A stretch of 64,000 bases of DNA from Helicobacter anseris (GCF_003364335.1 NZ_NXLX01000003.1:1-64000); one strand, 5' to 3'; counted from the stretch's first letter, positions 28,640-38,277 are shown. Notes: a model not told the origin generated them from the sequence alone. Numbers and translations: made by a program.

Positions 28640-30769
28640 ATGAAGAAATATTTATTTTTATTTACAACTTTTTTATTTTCACTAGCACAAGAAGAAAACA
28701 AAGAATTACAAAAAATTATCACAAGTGATTTTAAAACCAAGCTTGATGAACTCAATCGAAATGTTTATATCATCGATAAAGATATGATTGAAGACAAAGG
28801 ATTTACCTCGCTAAATCAAGTATTTTCATACGCACCCTTTGTGGGATTTAGCAATACTGGAATTGGAAGCAATATTGATCTAAGAGGTCAAGGAAGCAGT
28901 GCTAATGTAAATACGCAAATACTTCTTAATGGCATTAGTTTAAATATGCTTGATTCCTCACATGGAGTAACCCCTCTTGATAGCATTAGCATCAATGATA
29001 TAGAAAGCATAGAGATATTGCCAGGAGGTGGTGCTGTAATGTATGGAAATGGAACAAGGGGTGGGGTTGTCAATATCAACACAAAAAAACGCTATGAAAA
29101 TTTTAGTCTTAATAGTGGTATTTCATATAACTACTCTAATGGATCACAAACTCAAATTGATTTGAAGATAGGAGATAAAATCAAAGAGAATCTATTTTAT
29201 ACACTCTCTACAAGATATCTCTTCTCACAAGGATATCGTGATAAAGACTTAGGGCATTTAGGGAATATCGGAGGGAATTTTACTTGGGATATTTCACAAA
29301 ATCACTCCCTATCTTTTGATTTTAATTACTTCAAGGGTATAAGCTCTAGCACCCCTGTTTTAAGATTTAGTGATATTACCACCCCTAGTGTATCTGATAG
29401 GACAAAAGCAGGAGATGGAGAGATAAAAACTTTGCAAGATCGCATTTCACTTGCACTAACCTATGATTATAAAATCAATAAAAGACATAAACTAAATTTT
29501 AAAACTTTCTATCATTACTACAATTCTTTTTATGATAAGAATCTTCAAAATATGAATTACACCTATAGCACTTTTTACCTTGAAAATACACAAGTGAATC
29601 AAAAGGGGAGTTATTTTTTAGATACCAAACTAGGTTTTCAGACAAAATATGACTATCAGCACAATAATGGCTTATTTATTCTTGGGATAGATAGTATTTA
29701 TAACAAGGGGATTAGAAATCTTGATTTATTGATTGATTGGAGTGGAAACCTAGCCTTAGGAAAAATATCACTCACAGGATACAATCACTCTATTTTTACC
29801 TATGTAGATGCAAGTAAATTTAGCAATGCAATCTATGCGATTGAGAAATATGACTTCACAAAGAATTTTTCTCTTACAACAGGTGGAAGATATGAGCTCG
29901 CTTATTATGATGGATATAGAAAACTTGCAAATGATATGAAAATTTCTATGACCTCATTTTCTCCCATTTCTACCTATAATCTCTACAAAAATATTTCAGA
30001 TTTACATCATAATTTTGCCTTTGAGTTTATTCCAAAATACAAGCTTGCTATTGGGGATTTGTATTTTAAATACGAACATGGTTTCCGCTCCCCAAATCCA
30101 GATAATCTCACTTATAGAAATGGTAGCGGAGCGAGTGCAAATTATATTGATACAAATATCAAATCAGAAAATTATGACACTTTAGAAATAGGAACAAAAC
30201 TTTTTGCTAATCATCACGCAATGTTTCTTATCACAGCCTTTTATACTCTCACAAATGATGAGATTTATACCATAGGAAGCGCGCACACAGGCAGTGGGTT
30301 TAAGGTAGGAAATTATGACCTTACACAAAGAGCAGGGATTGAGCTAGCAAGTGAGCAAAACTTTTTTGATGGAATCTTGAGTTTTAGTGAAAGTTTTAGT
30401 TACATTGATGCAAGGATTCTAAAAAATGAAGGTCAAAAAGTAAATACGCTCATTCCTTATGTCAGCAATTACAAAGCTACATTAAATGCAAGTTATGAGT
30501 TTGTTAAAAACTATAAGTTATGGATTCAAAATGCTTTTATAGGGACACAAAGAGATAGTGCGCAAAATATTATCAAATCTTACAATCTTACAGATATTGG
30601 TTTAGGTTTTAAGCATAAGTTTTTTTCACTCTCTCTTGGAATTAGAAATCTATTTGATAGCTTCTATTATAGTTTTTACAACAAAGATAAAAGCGATGAA
30701 GTCATCGGATATGCTTTTTTGATTGCACAAGGAAGAAGTTATTTCATCGAAGGTAGATATAAATTTTAA
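28640..30769 (+). CDS. TonB-dependent outer-membrane receptor, probable heme/iron uptake
   Basis: 709 residues with an N-terminal signal peptide (about 1-16). The plug domain (about 40-150) has VYIIDKDMIEDKGF, GSNIDLRGQGSS, the IESIEILPGGGAVMYGNGTRGGVVNI block typical of TonB-dependent receptors, and then a 22-strand-type barrel ending YFIEGRYKF with a C-terminal Phe. A Fur box lies in front, tonB and exbBD lie 1.6 kb upstream, and a heme oxygenase gene follows 45 bases after the stop. I infer heme or another iron complex as cargo; the sequence does not settle the ligand. Confidence 0.9.
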   Translation: MKKYLFLFTTFLFSLAQEENKELQKIITSDFKTKLDELNRNVYIIDKDMIEDKGFTSLNQVFSYAPFVGFSNTGIGSNIDLRGQGSSANVNTQILLNGISLNMLDSSHGVTPLDSISINDIESIEILPGGGAVMYGNGTRGGVVNINTKKRYENFSLNSGISYNYSNGSQTQIDLKIGDKIKENLFYTLSTRYLFSQGYRDKDLGHLGNIGGNFTWDISQNHSLSFDFNYFKGISSSTPVLRFSDITTPSVSDRTKAGDGEIKTLQDRISLALTYDYKINKRHKLNFKTFYHYYNSFYDKNLQNMNYTYSTFYLENTQVNQKGSYFLDTKLGFQTKYDYQHNNGLFILGIDSIYNKGIRNLDLLIDWSGNLALGKISLTGYNHSIFTYVDASKFSNAIYAIEKYDFTKNFSLTTGGRYELAYYDGYRKLANDMKISMTSFSPISTYNLYKNISDLHHNFAFEFIPKYKLAIGDLYFKYEHGFRSPNPDNLTYRNGSGASANYIDTNIKSENYDTLEIGTKLFANHHAMFLITAFYTLTNDEIYTIGSAHTGSGFKVGNYDLTQRAGIELASEQNFFDGILSFSESFSYIDARILKNEGQKVNTLIPYVSNYKATLNASYEFVKNYKLWIQNAFIGTQRDSAQNIIKSYNLTDIGLGFKHKFFSLSLGIRNLFDSFYYSFYNKDKSDEVIGYAFLIAQGRSYFIEGRYKF

Positions 30770-30814
30770 TTTATTTTTTGGGTGGGTGGCAGGCAAAAAT
30801 TTAAGGAGTAAAAA

Positions 30815-31582
30815 ATGGATTTTTCAAATATTTTAAAACATATGAATGAACATCATCAATCAGAAATGATTGGACTTTGTAAAAAATTTGGCAATGTAGC
30901 TGAAGTAAATAATGTGATTTTAGAAAGCGTAGATTTTAATGGCTTAAATCTCATCTTCAATCATCATCAAAAGCTAAGGATAGAGTTTCCTCAAAAAGCA
31001 GATGAAAAAACAATCAAACAAGCTATTATTGATTTATGTCAAAGTGTCCCACAAACTCTAGAATTTGAAAAAGTTAAAGAGGAAATTCAAGCATTTAAAC
31101 AATCCTTTGGTTCTTGTATCCTTGCAACACTCACTCAAGATAATTTCCCCCTAAGCTCCTATGCACCCATCATTCAAATGCAGGATAAAAACTATATCTA
31201 CATCAGTGCCACAGCTGAACACTTTGCTAATATCAAAAATAATCCTCAAAAAATTGAAGTAATGTTTTTAGAAGATGAATGCAAGGCAAAATCTGTGATT
31301 TTGAGAAAAAGACTAAGATATAAAGCAGAGGCAAGATTTATCCAAAGAGAAAGCGAGGAATTTACAAAAGCTCTTGATTTCTTAGAATCTTCTATGGGTG
31401 GCTCTGGAGGTGTAAAAACTATCAGAAATTTTAGTGATTTTTATCTTATCGAGCTTATACTAAAAAATGGTCGTTTTGTCAAAGGCTTTGGGCAAGCTTA
31501 TCTCATATCAGATAGTGGCGCAATAGAACATATAGGCATCAGTGGGAATCCTCACAACAACCCTCATACATCAAAACACTAA
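30815..31582 (+). CDS. hugZ: HugZ-family heme oxygenase
   Basis: 255 residues of the split-barrel (FMN-like) heme oxygenase family known in H. pylori (HugZ) and Campylobacter (ChuZ). It cleaves heme to release iron. Conserved stretches: HMNEHHQSEMIGL near the start, ATLTQDNFPLSSYAPI, SATAEHFANIKNNPQKIEVMF, LRKRLRYKAEARF and the C-terminal His-rich GNPHNNPHTSKH that ligates heme in this family. Start ATG 30815 with AAGGAG. It ends convergent with mcrC, overlapping by four bases. Confidence 0.94.
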   Translation: MDFSNILKHMNEHHQSEMIGLCKKFGNVAEVNNVILESVDFNGLNLIFNHHQKLRIEFPQKADEKTIKQAIIDLCQSVPQTLEFEKVKEEIQAFKQSFGSCILATLTQDNFPLSSYAPIIQMQDKNYIYISATAEHFANIKNNPQKIEVMFLEDECKAKSVILRKRLRYKAEARFIQRESEEFTKALDFLESSMGGSGGVKTIRNFSDFYLIELILKNGRFVKGFGQAYLISDSGAIEHIGISGNPHNNPHTSKH

Positions 31583-32934
31583 AATAATGGGGCAAAAAGT
31601 ATTTTTAATAAGATTTCTTTTTCCCCAAAAATATATTTACTTTCATGAATCTCTTTTTGAATGCTCTCAGATAATTCTTCCATTGATTGAGTATAGAGTC
31701 TAGGATAAATCAACCATACTTCTTTTGCTTCATGATAAATCGCATAAGAAAAAAGCTGATAAAGATCACCTTGAGAGATTCCAAAGTGTTTATTGGAATC
31801 TAAAGTTAATTGTTTCCATTTTGTATCTGCGATAATTATCTCTTGATTTCTTTCAATATGCAAATCCAAAGACATCTTAAATCTTTTTTTATCATCTTTT
31901 GCAAGCAACCATTTATCAGATTTTTGAGTTTGAATTGGAAAGTTATTGTGTTTTTTTAGCATACAGGCTACATATTTTTCAAAAAGCTTTTCCATAGGAA
32001 ATAACAAAGCATATGTCCTACTATCTCCACTATAAATATCAAAGCCATTACCCTCCAAAAAAAGCTTACACCACTGCAAAATATTCTCATAATAGCTAAA
32101 ATGTCTTGAAGCATTACAAGATTTAAAATCCAAGATAAAATCCTTGCTTCTTGGTATATCTCTAAAAAATTCCAATGCTTGATTGACTTGCTTCAATGTA
32201 ATATGAGCCACTGCTTTGCTTTTTAAAAATTCTAAGGTTGTTTTTATCAAACGATTTTGAGGAATATCCGCAAGATATTCTTGATTAGAAGTAAAGAAAC
32301 GCTCTTTTGACACAAGATTATGTTTTAAATGCTCTTTAAGAAGAAGCTTGCCCTTAAGATAAGAATGATTTTTTTGAATATTTACATAATCGTGGCGAAT
32401 ACCCCTCTTATAAATTTCAAAAAATTCTTGACAAAACATCTGGATAAAAATATCCAACAATGGAAACTTAGAAGTTTGCAAAAAAGAGCTTTTTGCTACT
32501 TTTGGCAAAAGAGAAAATAATTTTAAACATTCAATCAAAAAATTTCTACTCGCTGCTCTTGCCCCTATCTTATCTAACTCTTTATTATCAAAAAGTTTTT
32601 CTTTTGAAAGATTTTCAAAATTTTCTAATCGATATAACTCCTTTAATCTCTGCTTTGATATAACAAAAGAAACTTCCAAATCCCCTTTTGCCTCTCTTTG
32701 CAAAACCTCATCATCAAAACACTTAGGCAATATCTCAAGGGAGCCATATTTTGTCTGTATCACGCCTACATAGTTTTGGGCTTTGAGATAATCTACTCCT
32801 GCTTTTTTGTGGTGCTTGATAAAGCACTCATTCCCCTCAATCTGAGAAAATGCCACAAGGGAGTCAAAAAACTCCCCATTGCATTTATCACTTTCTGTAA
32901 AATCTTGATATTCAATGACTTGAAAAGATTTCAT
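31579..32934 (-). CDS. mcrC: McrC-like restriction endonuclease subunit
   Basis: 451 residues from ATG 32934, which overlaps the mcrB stop by one base (TGATG); a TTG three bases earlier is also possible. McrC carries the nuclease of the modification-dependent McrBC system and stimulates McrB's GTPase. The N-terminal half is the McrC-specific domain. The C-terminal PD-(D/E)xK nuclease fold is seen as DLHIERNQEIIIADTKWKQL near residue 365. In operon with mcrB. It may be functionally off because of the mcrB frameshift. Confidence 0.88.
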   Translation of the reverse strand: MKSFQVIEYQDFTESDKCNGEFFDSLVAFSQIEGNECFIKHHKKAGVDYLKAQNYVGVIQTKYGSLEILPKCFDDEVLQREAKGDLEVSFVISKQRLKELYRLENFENLSKEKLFDNKELDKIGARAASRNFLIECLKLFSLLPKVAKSSFLQTSKFPLLDIFIQMFCQEFFEIYKRGIRHDYVNIQKNHSYLKGKLLLKEHLKHNLVSKERFFTSNQEYLADIPQNRLIKTTLEFLKSKAVAHITLKQVNQALEFFRDIPRSKDFILDFKSCNASRHFSYYENILQWCKLFLEGNGFDIYSGDSRTYALLFPMEKLFEKYVACMLKKHNNFPIQTQKSDKWLLAKDDKKRFKMSLDLHIERNQEIIIADTKWKQLTLDSNKHFGISQGDLYQLFSYAIYHEAKEVWLIYPRLYTQSMEELSESIQKEIHESKYIFGEKEILLKILFAPLF

Positions 32935-33722
32935 CAATCATTCTTTTGAGAGGTTTGGTAGATTTTAATATATGTATTTTCACTATTCCAAACATTCTCA
33001 TCAGAGGCAATGCTATACATTTTTTTGACTTCCAAATCAAGCTCCTTGATAAGGTCTTGTGAGCCAAACAAATCATTAAGCTCTTGTTTCTCTTTTATAA
33101 TCATTCCATTATCATTTAGCACAGCTTGAATGAGTGCATAATCATTGTAAAAATACTCTTGAAGCAAAGGAATGATTTTGTTTTGAAAAATGTCTTTGAG
33201 TTTCTCTAATGCGATAGAGTTCTCTCCTTCTTTGCACCCACTCAAAAAGAATGCGTGTCCAATTGTTTTTTCCCTATCATAAAGAAACTCAATTCTTTTA
33301 TTTATTTTTTCTAGCATATCACAAAGCTCTATGCCTGTATCTTTGTTGTCCTTATAGACTCGTAGATTTTTCAGCTTATTTGAATCAGGCATCATCTCCA
33401 CAAACTCAAATCTCCTTCTCAATGCTGTATCAATGCTTGTAATACTTCTATCAGCCGTATTCATTGTTCCGATGATATAGAGATTGCAAGGCACTCCAAA
33501 CTCTTCTTGACTATAAGGAAGCCTAACCCTTAACTCTTCACTCTTCCCAATCCTTTTGCTTGGCTCAATGAGAGTAATAAGCTCTCCAAAAATCTTGCTA
33601 ATATTCCCACGATTGATTTCATCAATAATGAGGATATAAGGATGGAGGATATTATCACATTCTCCTTGTCTTTGGGCTTTTTCAAAATCTCCTTTTCTAA
33701 ACTCTTTATAAAGCTGAAGCAT
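32934..33722 (-). CDS. mcrB: McrB GTPase, C-terminal part (separated by frameshift)
   Basis: 262 residues from ATG 33722, but the open frame runs back to about 33917 and continues protein that belongs to the upstream fragment (KSGFSVREIQNNRVYIKT...). Motifs of the McrB AAA+ GTPase: Walker B YILIIDEINRGNISKIFGELI, the GTMNTADRSI sensor/MNxxD signature, DTALRRRFEF, and later GHAFFLSG. The fragment alone lacks the P-loop and probably has no function by itself. It ends coupled to mcrC. Confidence 0.85.
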   Translation of the reverse strand: MLQLYKEFRKGDFEKAQRQGECDNILHPYILIIDEINRGNISKIFGELITLIEPSKRIGKSEELRVRLPYSQEEFGVPCNLYIIGTMNTADRSITSIDTALRRRFEFVEMMPDSNKLKNLRVYKDNKDTGIELCDMLEKINKRIEFLYDREKTIGHAFFLSGCKEGENSIALEKLKDIFQNKIIPLLQEYFYNDYALIQAVLNDNGMIIKEKQELNDLFGSQDLIKELDLEVKKMYSIASDENVWNSENTYIKIYQTSQKND

Positions 33723-33898
33723 ATAGGTTCGAATTTGTGATTGATATGTTTTTTCTCCAAAAACTTCAAATGCTAATTCTTTTGAAGATTCAAAATCTCG
33801 ATTTGATAATACAATCTTTTCAAAATCTGTAATTAAAAAGTAAAGATTACTTTTTGTATCTTCGGTTTTTATATAAACTCTATTATTTTGAATTTCTC

Positions 33899-35062
33899 TT
33901 ACGCTAAACCCACTTTTTTTGCTTTTTTAAAAAAAGTTTCTTCTACAATATGCTTATCAAAAAAATCTAAAATCGCATTATTAACCTCAGCTTCTTTTTG
34001 AAGTATCTCTTGTGGTTTTTGAGAATCTGCAAGATTTTTTCCTGCAGTTTCACAAAGCTTTTTAAAAATTCCCTTTTCAACTTCATAAACCACATTGCCA
34101 TTATCATCAGTCTTTGGTTTGATTCCCTCTACAAACTCCTCATATCCATAACTTTGATGAAAGGTTACAAACTCAATCTGTCCTTTTTGTCTATACTCAT
34201 CAAAAAGCTCTTTTCTAGCTTTTCTATCTTCTTGACTTGGAAGCTTTAATCCCTCATCATAGCTTGCTAGAATCTCTAAAGCCCTATCAATTATATTATA
34301 AGTTTTCCCTGTCGCAGGCGGACCATAGAGAATTTGATTTACTTGATTTAATGGGGTATTATTTTTATCTTGTTGCATTTTCTCATCTTCTCCTTTTGCA
34401 ATCTTTTTCTTCTTATCTTTAAAATCATATTTTTTTAAGCAATCCTTTGCTTTTTGCAAAATATCAACCAAGCTATACTTTTTATCCCACAAAATTCTTT
34501 GATACATCTGATAAGTTTTCAAATCTGTTTCACCAAATTCTTCCTTTACAATTTTCTCAAGCCATCTCTTATTAAAAATATTAATGATTTTTATATCACT
34601 AATATTCTGATAGTGAAAAGCTATTTTCCATTTTACAAGATGATCAAAATCAATTTCCTCTATCTTTTCCAAATCATTTGCCAAACTTGCTTCAGCAATA
34701 GAAATAATTTTTTCTTTAATTACCTTGAAAACTTCTTGTTCATTTTTATCTGCACCATATTTTTCAAGCCATGCATATTTTTGATTATTTGAATAGTAGT
34801 GTTTAAATTTAATATTCATTTTTCTATTACTACAGACACAAATACCAAACTTAAGATTCCCAATTCCTCCATTATGCCCACGAATATTTCCAATATTTCT
34901 TAATAATATTTCAACCCAATATGCAAAATCATCTCTCTTTCCATTAGAATATAACATCGTGCTAGTATATTCTTCCAAAGTCATCGATTTTAATCTCTCT
35001 AGATTCCATTTATTCTGAAATTCCTTAAAGAGTCTTACTTTTTCATCAAAATCTATTGACAC
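33899..35062 (-). CDS. mcrB: McrB N-terminal part with P-loop (frameshifted gene)
   Basis: 387 residues. The start GTG 35062 has a strong AGGAGG at 35069-35074, placed in the end of the icd gene region. Residues 1-230 form an N-terminal target-recognition region I do not recognise: it is not obviously the DUF3578/5mC-binding domain of E. coli McrB. The P-loop is LYGPPATGKTYN (247-254). The frame ends at a TAA (33901-33899) seven codons after an A7 run. A single extra A, or a -1 slip, would join it to the C-terminal part. Confidence 0.85.
   Translation of the reverse strand: MSIDFDEKVRLFKEFQNKWNLERLKSMTLEEYTSTMLYSNGKRDDFAYWVEILLRNIGNIRGHNGGIGNLKFGICVCSNRKMNIKFKHYYSNNQKYAWLEKYGADKNEQEVFKVIKEKIISIAEASLANDLEKIEEIDFDHLVKWKIAFHYQNISDIKIINIFNKRWLEKIVKEEFGETDLKTYQMYQRILWDKKYSLVDILQKAKDCLKKYDFKDKKKKIAKGEDEKMQQDKNNTPLNQVNQILYGPPATGKTYNIIDRALEILASYDEGLKLPSQEDRKARKELFDEYRQKGQIEFVTFHQSYGYEEFVEGIKPKTDDNGNVVYEVEKGIFKKLCETAGKNLADSQKPQEILQKEAEVNNAILDFFDKHIVEETFFKKAKKVGLA
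33914..33920 (-). other. A7 tract at the mcrB frameshift
   Basis: Reading GCA-AAA-AAA-GTG in frame, A7 leads to a stop. A8 (or one -1 slip on the A-AAA-AAA heptamer, as in dnaX-type frameshifting) leads into the open frame AGT-GGG-TTT-AGC that encodes the rest of McrB. Sequencing error, phase variation, slippage and true mutation are all possible. Confidence 0.7.
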
Positions 35063-35075
35063 CTTTTACCTCCTC

Positions 35076-37277
35076 TTATCTAATCTTAGCAATGATGGTA
35101 TTAAAAGTCTTGCTTGGGCGCATAATAGCCTCTGCTTTTTTATCATCAAACTTATAATATCCTCTCAAATCTACAGGCACCCCCTCTTTACTCAAAAATT
35201 CCTCTTTAATTTTTGCTTCATTCTCACTCAATTCTTTTGCAATTATCTGATATTTTGCCTGCAAGCTCAAATCCTCTTTTTGATTGGCTAGCTCTTGTGC
35301 AAAATACATCGCTAGATAAAAATGGCTTGTTCTATTATCATCTTCTTTTGCCTTTCTTGATGGAGCTTTATTGTTTTGCAAATATCTACCAATTGCAATA
35401 TCCAAAGCCTTTGCAAAGATTCTAGCCTCATTGTGGGCATTTTTATTTGCAAAAAATTCCAAACTCGCCTGCAAAGCCAAAAACTCCCCTAAGCTATCCC
35501 ATCGCAAGTGATTTTCCAAAATCACTTGCTCTACTTGTTTTGGTGCTGATCCGCCAGCACCTGTCTCAAACATCGCACCACCATTTAGCATTGGCACAAT
35601 CGAAAGCATCTTAGCACTTGTTCCAAGTTCTAAAATAGGAAATAAATCCGTAAGATAATCTCGCAATACATTACCAGTTATCGAAATAACATCTTCTTTC
35701 TTTCTAATCAAACTTAATGTTTTTAAGCACGCCTCTTTTGGTGCCAAAATCTCTATATTTCCCTCATTTTTACCCAAATGCTTTTTTATCAAATCTATCA
35801 TAATTGCATTACTAGGTCTTTTTTCATCTAGCCAAAAAATAGCCTTATTGCCCGTAAGCTTATTACGCTCTATCCCTAAATCTATCCAATTTAATATTGC
35901 ATCATATTTCACCTGATTCACCCGATAGATATCCCCTTGAGCAACTTTGTGTTGTAATAAAATCTGATTATTTTCATCTAAGATTCTAAAAATCCCATTA
36001 CTTGGTGCTATAAATGTTTTATCATGCGAACCATATTCTTGAGCTTTTTTTGCCATCAAGCCAATATTAGACACGCTTCCTAATTCACTAGGATTTAAAC
36101 TGCCAAAATGATGCAAATCTTCCAATACTGCCTCATAAATCGTAGCATAAGTTTGATCAGGGATTAGTGCATTTGCATCACATTCTTTGCCATCTTTATC
36201 CCAAAGTTTTGCACCATTTTTTAGCATTGCTGGCATTGAAGCATCTACTATCACATCGCTTGGTATATGAAGATTTGAGATACCTTTATCAGAATTTACC
36301 ATTGAGATTTTTGCACTCTTTTGCAAAATCTCTTGGTATTTTTTCATAATCTCATCTTTTTTGCTAGAGGTTTCTATTTTTGTCAAAAATTCTGATAAAC
36401 CATTATCTGCATTGATTTTTAGATTCTCAAGCTCTTCTTTAAAATCCAAAAACAATTCTTTAAAATACGCCTTGATGGCATAACCAAAAATAATAGGATC
36501 ACTTACTTTCATCATCGTAGCTTTAAGGTGCAAAGAAAACAAGATATCCTCTTGCTTGCAAATTTCTATTTGTTGCTCATAGAATGCACTTAGTTTTTTA
36601 ACATCCATAAAACTCGCATCTAAAATCTCATTTTTTTCTATTTTTATCTTTTCTTTAAAAATCTTGATATTTCCATCTTTATCTATAAATTCTATTTTTG
36701 CATTTCCATCTTCTGGCACTAAAATAGCTTTTTCATTACTGAAAAAATCCCCATCTTTCATATAAGAAACTCTACTTTTAGAAGATGTGTCAAATTCTTT
36801 GATTTTATAGGGATTTTTTCTTGCATATTCTTTGACAGATTTAGTGCATCTTCTATCAGAATTCCCTTGTCTAAGCACTGGATTTACAGCAGAACCTAAA
36901 ACCTTTTGATATTTTTGATAAATCTCTATCTCTTCTTGTGTATTTGGATTTTCTATAAAATCTGGTATTGCAAAACCTTTTTTTTGTAATTCTTGTATTG
37001 CAGATTTTAGCTGTGGGATTGAGGCTGAAATATTTGGAGTTTTAATGAGATTTGCTTCACTTTTTTGCACTAAAAAAGAAAGTTTTTCCAAATCATCATC
37101 AATACGCTGGTTTTCTTTTAAAAATTCTGGAAATTGTGCCAATATTCTTCCTGCTAAGGAAATATCTACACTTTCTACTTCAATACCAATGGAATCTAAA
37201 AATGCTTTGATAATTGGTAAAAAAGAATAAGTTGCTAATGCCGGAGATTCATCTGTGAGTGTATAGGTGATTTTCAT
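35076..37277 (-). CDS. icd: Monomeric NADP-dependent isocitrate dehydrogenase
   Basis: 733 residues, the length of the monomeric IDH family (H. pylori has the short dimeric form). Converts isocitrate to 2-oxoglutarate with NADP, feeding the oorDABC enzyme at 55193-58028. Conserved blocks: YTLTDESPALATYSFLPI at the start, GSAVNPVLRQGNSDRR, GFAIPDFI, ASMPAMLKNGAKLW, and the C-terminal GRYLQNNKAPSRK. ATG 37277 with AAGGG. Its end is 14 bases from the mcrB start, so read-through into mcrBC is likely. Confidence 0.96.
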   Translation of the reverse strand: MKITYTLTDESPALATYSFLPIIKAFLDSIGIEVESVDISLAGRILAQFPEFLKENQRIDDDLEKLSFLVQKSEANLIKTPNISASIPQLKSAIQELQKKGFAIPDFIENPNTQEEIEIYQKYQKVLGSAVNPVLRQGNSDRRCTKSVKEYARKNPYKIKEFDTSSKSRVSYMKDGDFFSNEKAILVPEDGNAKIEFIDKDGNIKIFKEKIKIEKNEILDASFMDVKKLSAFYEQQIEICKQEDILFSLHLKATMMKVSDPIIFGYAIKAYFKELFLDFKEELENLKINADNGLSEFLTKIETSSKKDEIMKKYQEILQKSAKISMVNSDKGISNLHIPSDVIVDASMPAMLKNGAKLWDKDGKECDANALIPDQTYATIYEAVLEDLHHFGSLNPSELGSVSNIGLMAKKAQEYGSHDKTFIAPSNGIFRILDENNQILLQHKVAQGDIYRVNQVKYDAILNWIDLGIERNKLTGNKAIFWLDEKRPSNAIMIDLIKKHLGKNEGNIEILAPKEACLKTLSLIRKKEDVISITGNVLRDYLTDLFPILELGTSAKMLSIVPMLNGGAMFETGAGGSAPKQVEQVILENHLRWDSLGEFLALQASLEFFANKNAHNEARIFAKALDIAIGRYLQNNKAPSRKAKEDDNRTSHFYLAMYFAQELANQKEDLSLQAKYQIIAKELSENEAKIKEEFLSKEGVPVDLRGYYKFDDKKAEAIMRPSKTFNTIIAKIR

Positions 37278-37313
37278 TTTATGCCCTTTTTATTACAATT
37301 TTTAAGCCTACTT

Positions 37314-37319
37314 AGTATA
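37314..37319 (-). promoter_or_regulatory. Likely -10 for icd
   Basis: TATACT on minus, 36 bases before the ATG at 37277, in the divergent region with the EamA gene. Confidence 0.35.
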
Positions 37320-37374
37320 TCCAACAATAAAAACTTTAGTATCAAAGATAACTTTAAAAAATAAAGAAATATCC

Positions 37375-37380
37375 TATAAT
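37375..37380 (+). promoter_or_regulatory. Likely -10 for the EamA transporter gene
   Basis: TATAAT 23 bases upstream of the GTG at 37404. Confidence 0.45.
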
Positions 37381-37403
37381 CACACAAAAAATTAAGGGTA
37401 AAA

Positions 37404-38252
37404 GTGTTTAATCCACAATCAAAACTTCTTCTTTTTGCACTCCTTGCAGAAAGCTTTATCATTTATGCTAGCGTATTGGTCAAAATTGTAGAGCTAACTC
37501 CAATTATACTAGGTTTTTATCGCGTGGCTTTAGCAATCCCATTTTTTCTTATTTTTGCACAAAAAGATATTTTTAAAACTCCATTAAAAGATGCCTTGTT
37601 GATGATACTAGCTGGAATATTTTTTGGTTTAGATTTGGTATTTTTTAATACCGCCCTACACCACACAAGTGTCGCTCATGTAAATCTTATTAGCTCTCTT
37701 GTTTGTTTTACTCTTGTGCCTATTGGTGCAATATTTTTTAAAGAAAAGATTACCTTAAGTTTCATCATGGGCTCCCTCGTAGCCCTTGTTGGAATCTTCT
37801 TACTTCTTGGAGGTAGAGAATCTAATAGCCCCTCTTCTTTATTTGGTGATTTTTTAGCTTTTTTGAGTATGTGTTGTTATAGCATTTTCTTAGCACTTGT
37901 ATATCGTATCAGAAAGACATACAATACAATGATTTTAATGTTTTTTGCCTGCATTGGTTCTAGTATTTTACTTTTACCAATGGGAGGATTTTTAGAAGGG
38001 TGGCAAATACCAGAAAATCCAAAAGAATGGTTTTATGTTTTATTGGTCGTTTTATTTGGTCAGATTCTAGGGCAAGGATTTTTTGGATACATCATGGGAA
38101 AACTTGATACTAAAACATCTTCACTGATCCTCTTATTCTCTCCCATAACAGCGGTTATATTGGGCTTTATCTGTTTGAGAGAGATTATCAGCTTTTTAGA
38201 GTGTCTAGGGATTTGTATTATTCTTGCTGGAATTTTTATCGCAAAAAAATAA
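37404..38252 (+). CDS. EamA/DMT-family transporter
   Basis: 282 residues, ten predicted transmembrane helices in two repeats (EamA twice), an inner-membrane metabolite exporter/importer of unknown cargo. Typical bits: ASVLVKIVELTPIILGFYRVALA, ALHHTSVAHVNLISSLVCF and the second repeat's LDTKTSSLILLFSPITAV. The GTG at 37404 is preceded by AAGGG and no ATG fits. Divergent from icd. Confidence 0.87.
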   Translation: MFNPQSKLLLFALLAESFIIYASVLVKIVELTPIILGFYRVALAIPFFLIFAQKDIFKTPLKDALLMILAGIFFGLDLVFFNTALHHTSVAHVNLISSLVCFTLVPIGAIFFKEKITLSFIMGSLVALVGIFLLLGGRESNSPSSLFGDFLAFLSMCCYSIFLALVYRIRKTYNTMILMFFACIGSSILLLPMGGFLEGWQIPENPKEWFYVLLVVLFGQILGQGFFGYIMGKLDTKTSSLILLFSPITAVILGFICLREIISFLECLGICIILAGIFIAKK

Positions 38253-38277
38253 TCCCTCTCCACTTTTTGCACTTTGC

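Noticed and set aside
33530-33769. 79-residue minus ORF in the mcrB C-terminal region
   Set aside because: Overlaps the true McrB frame, which carries the Walker B and sensor motifs.
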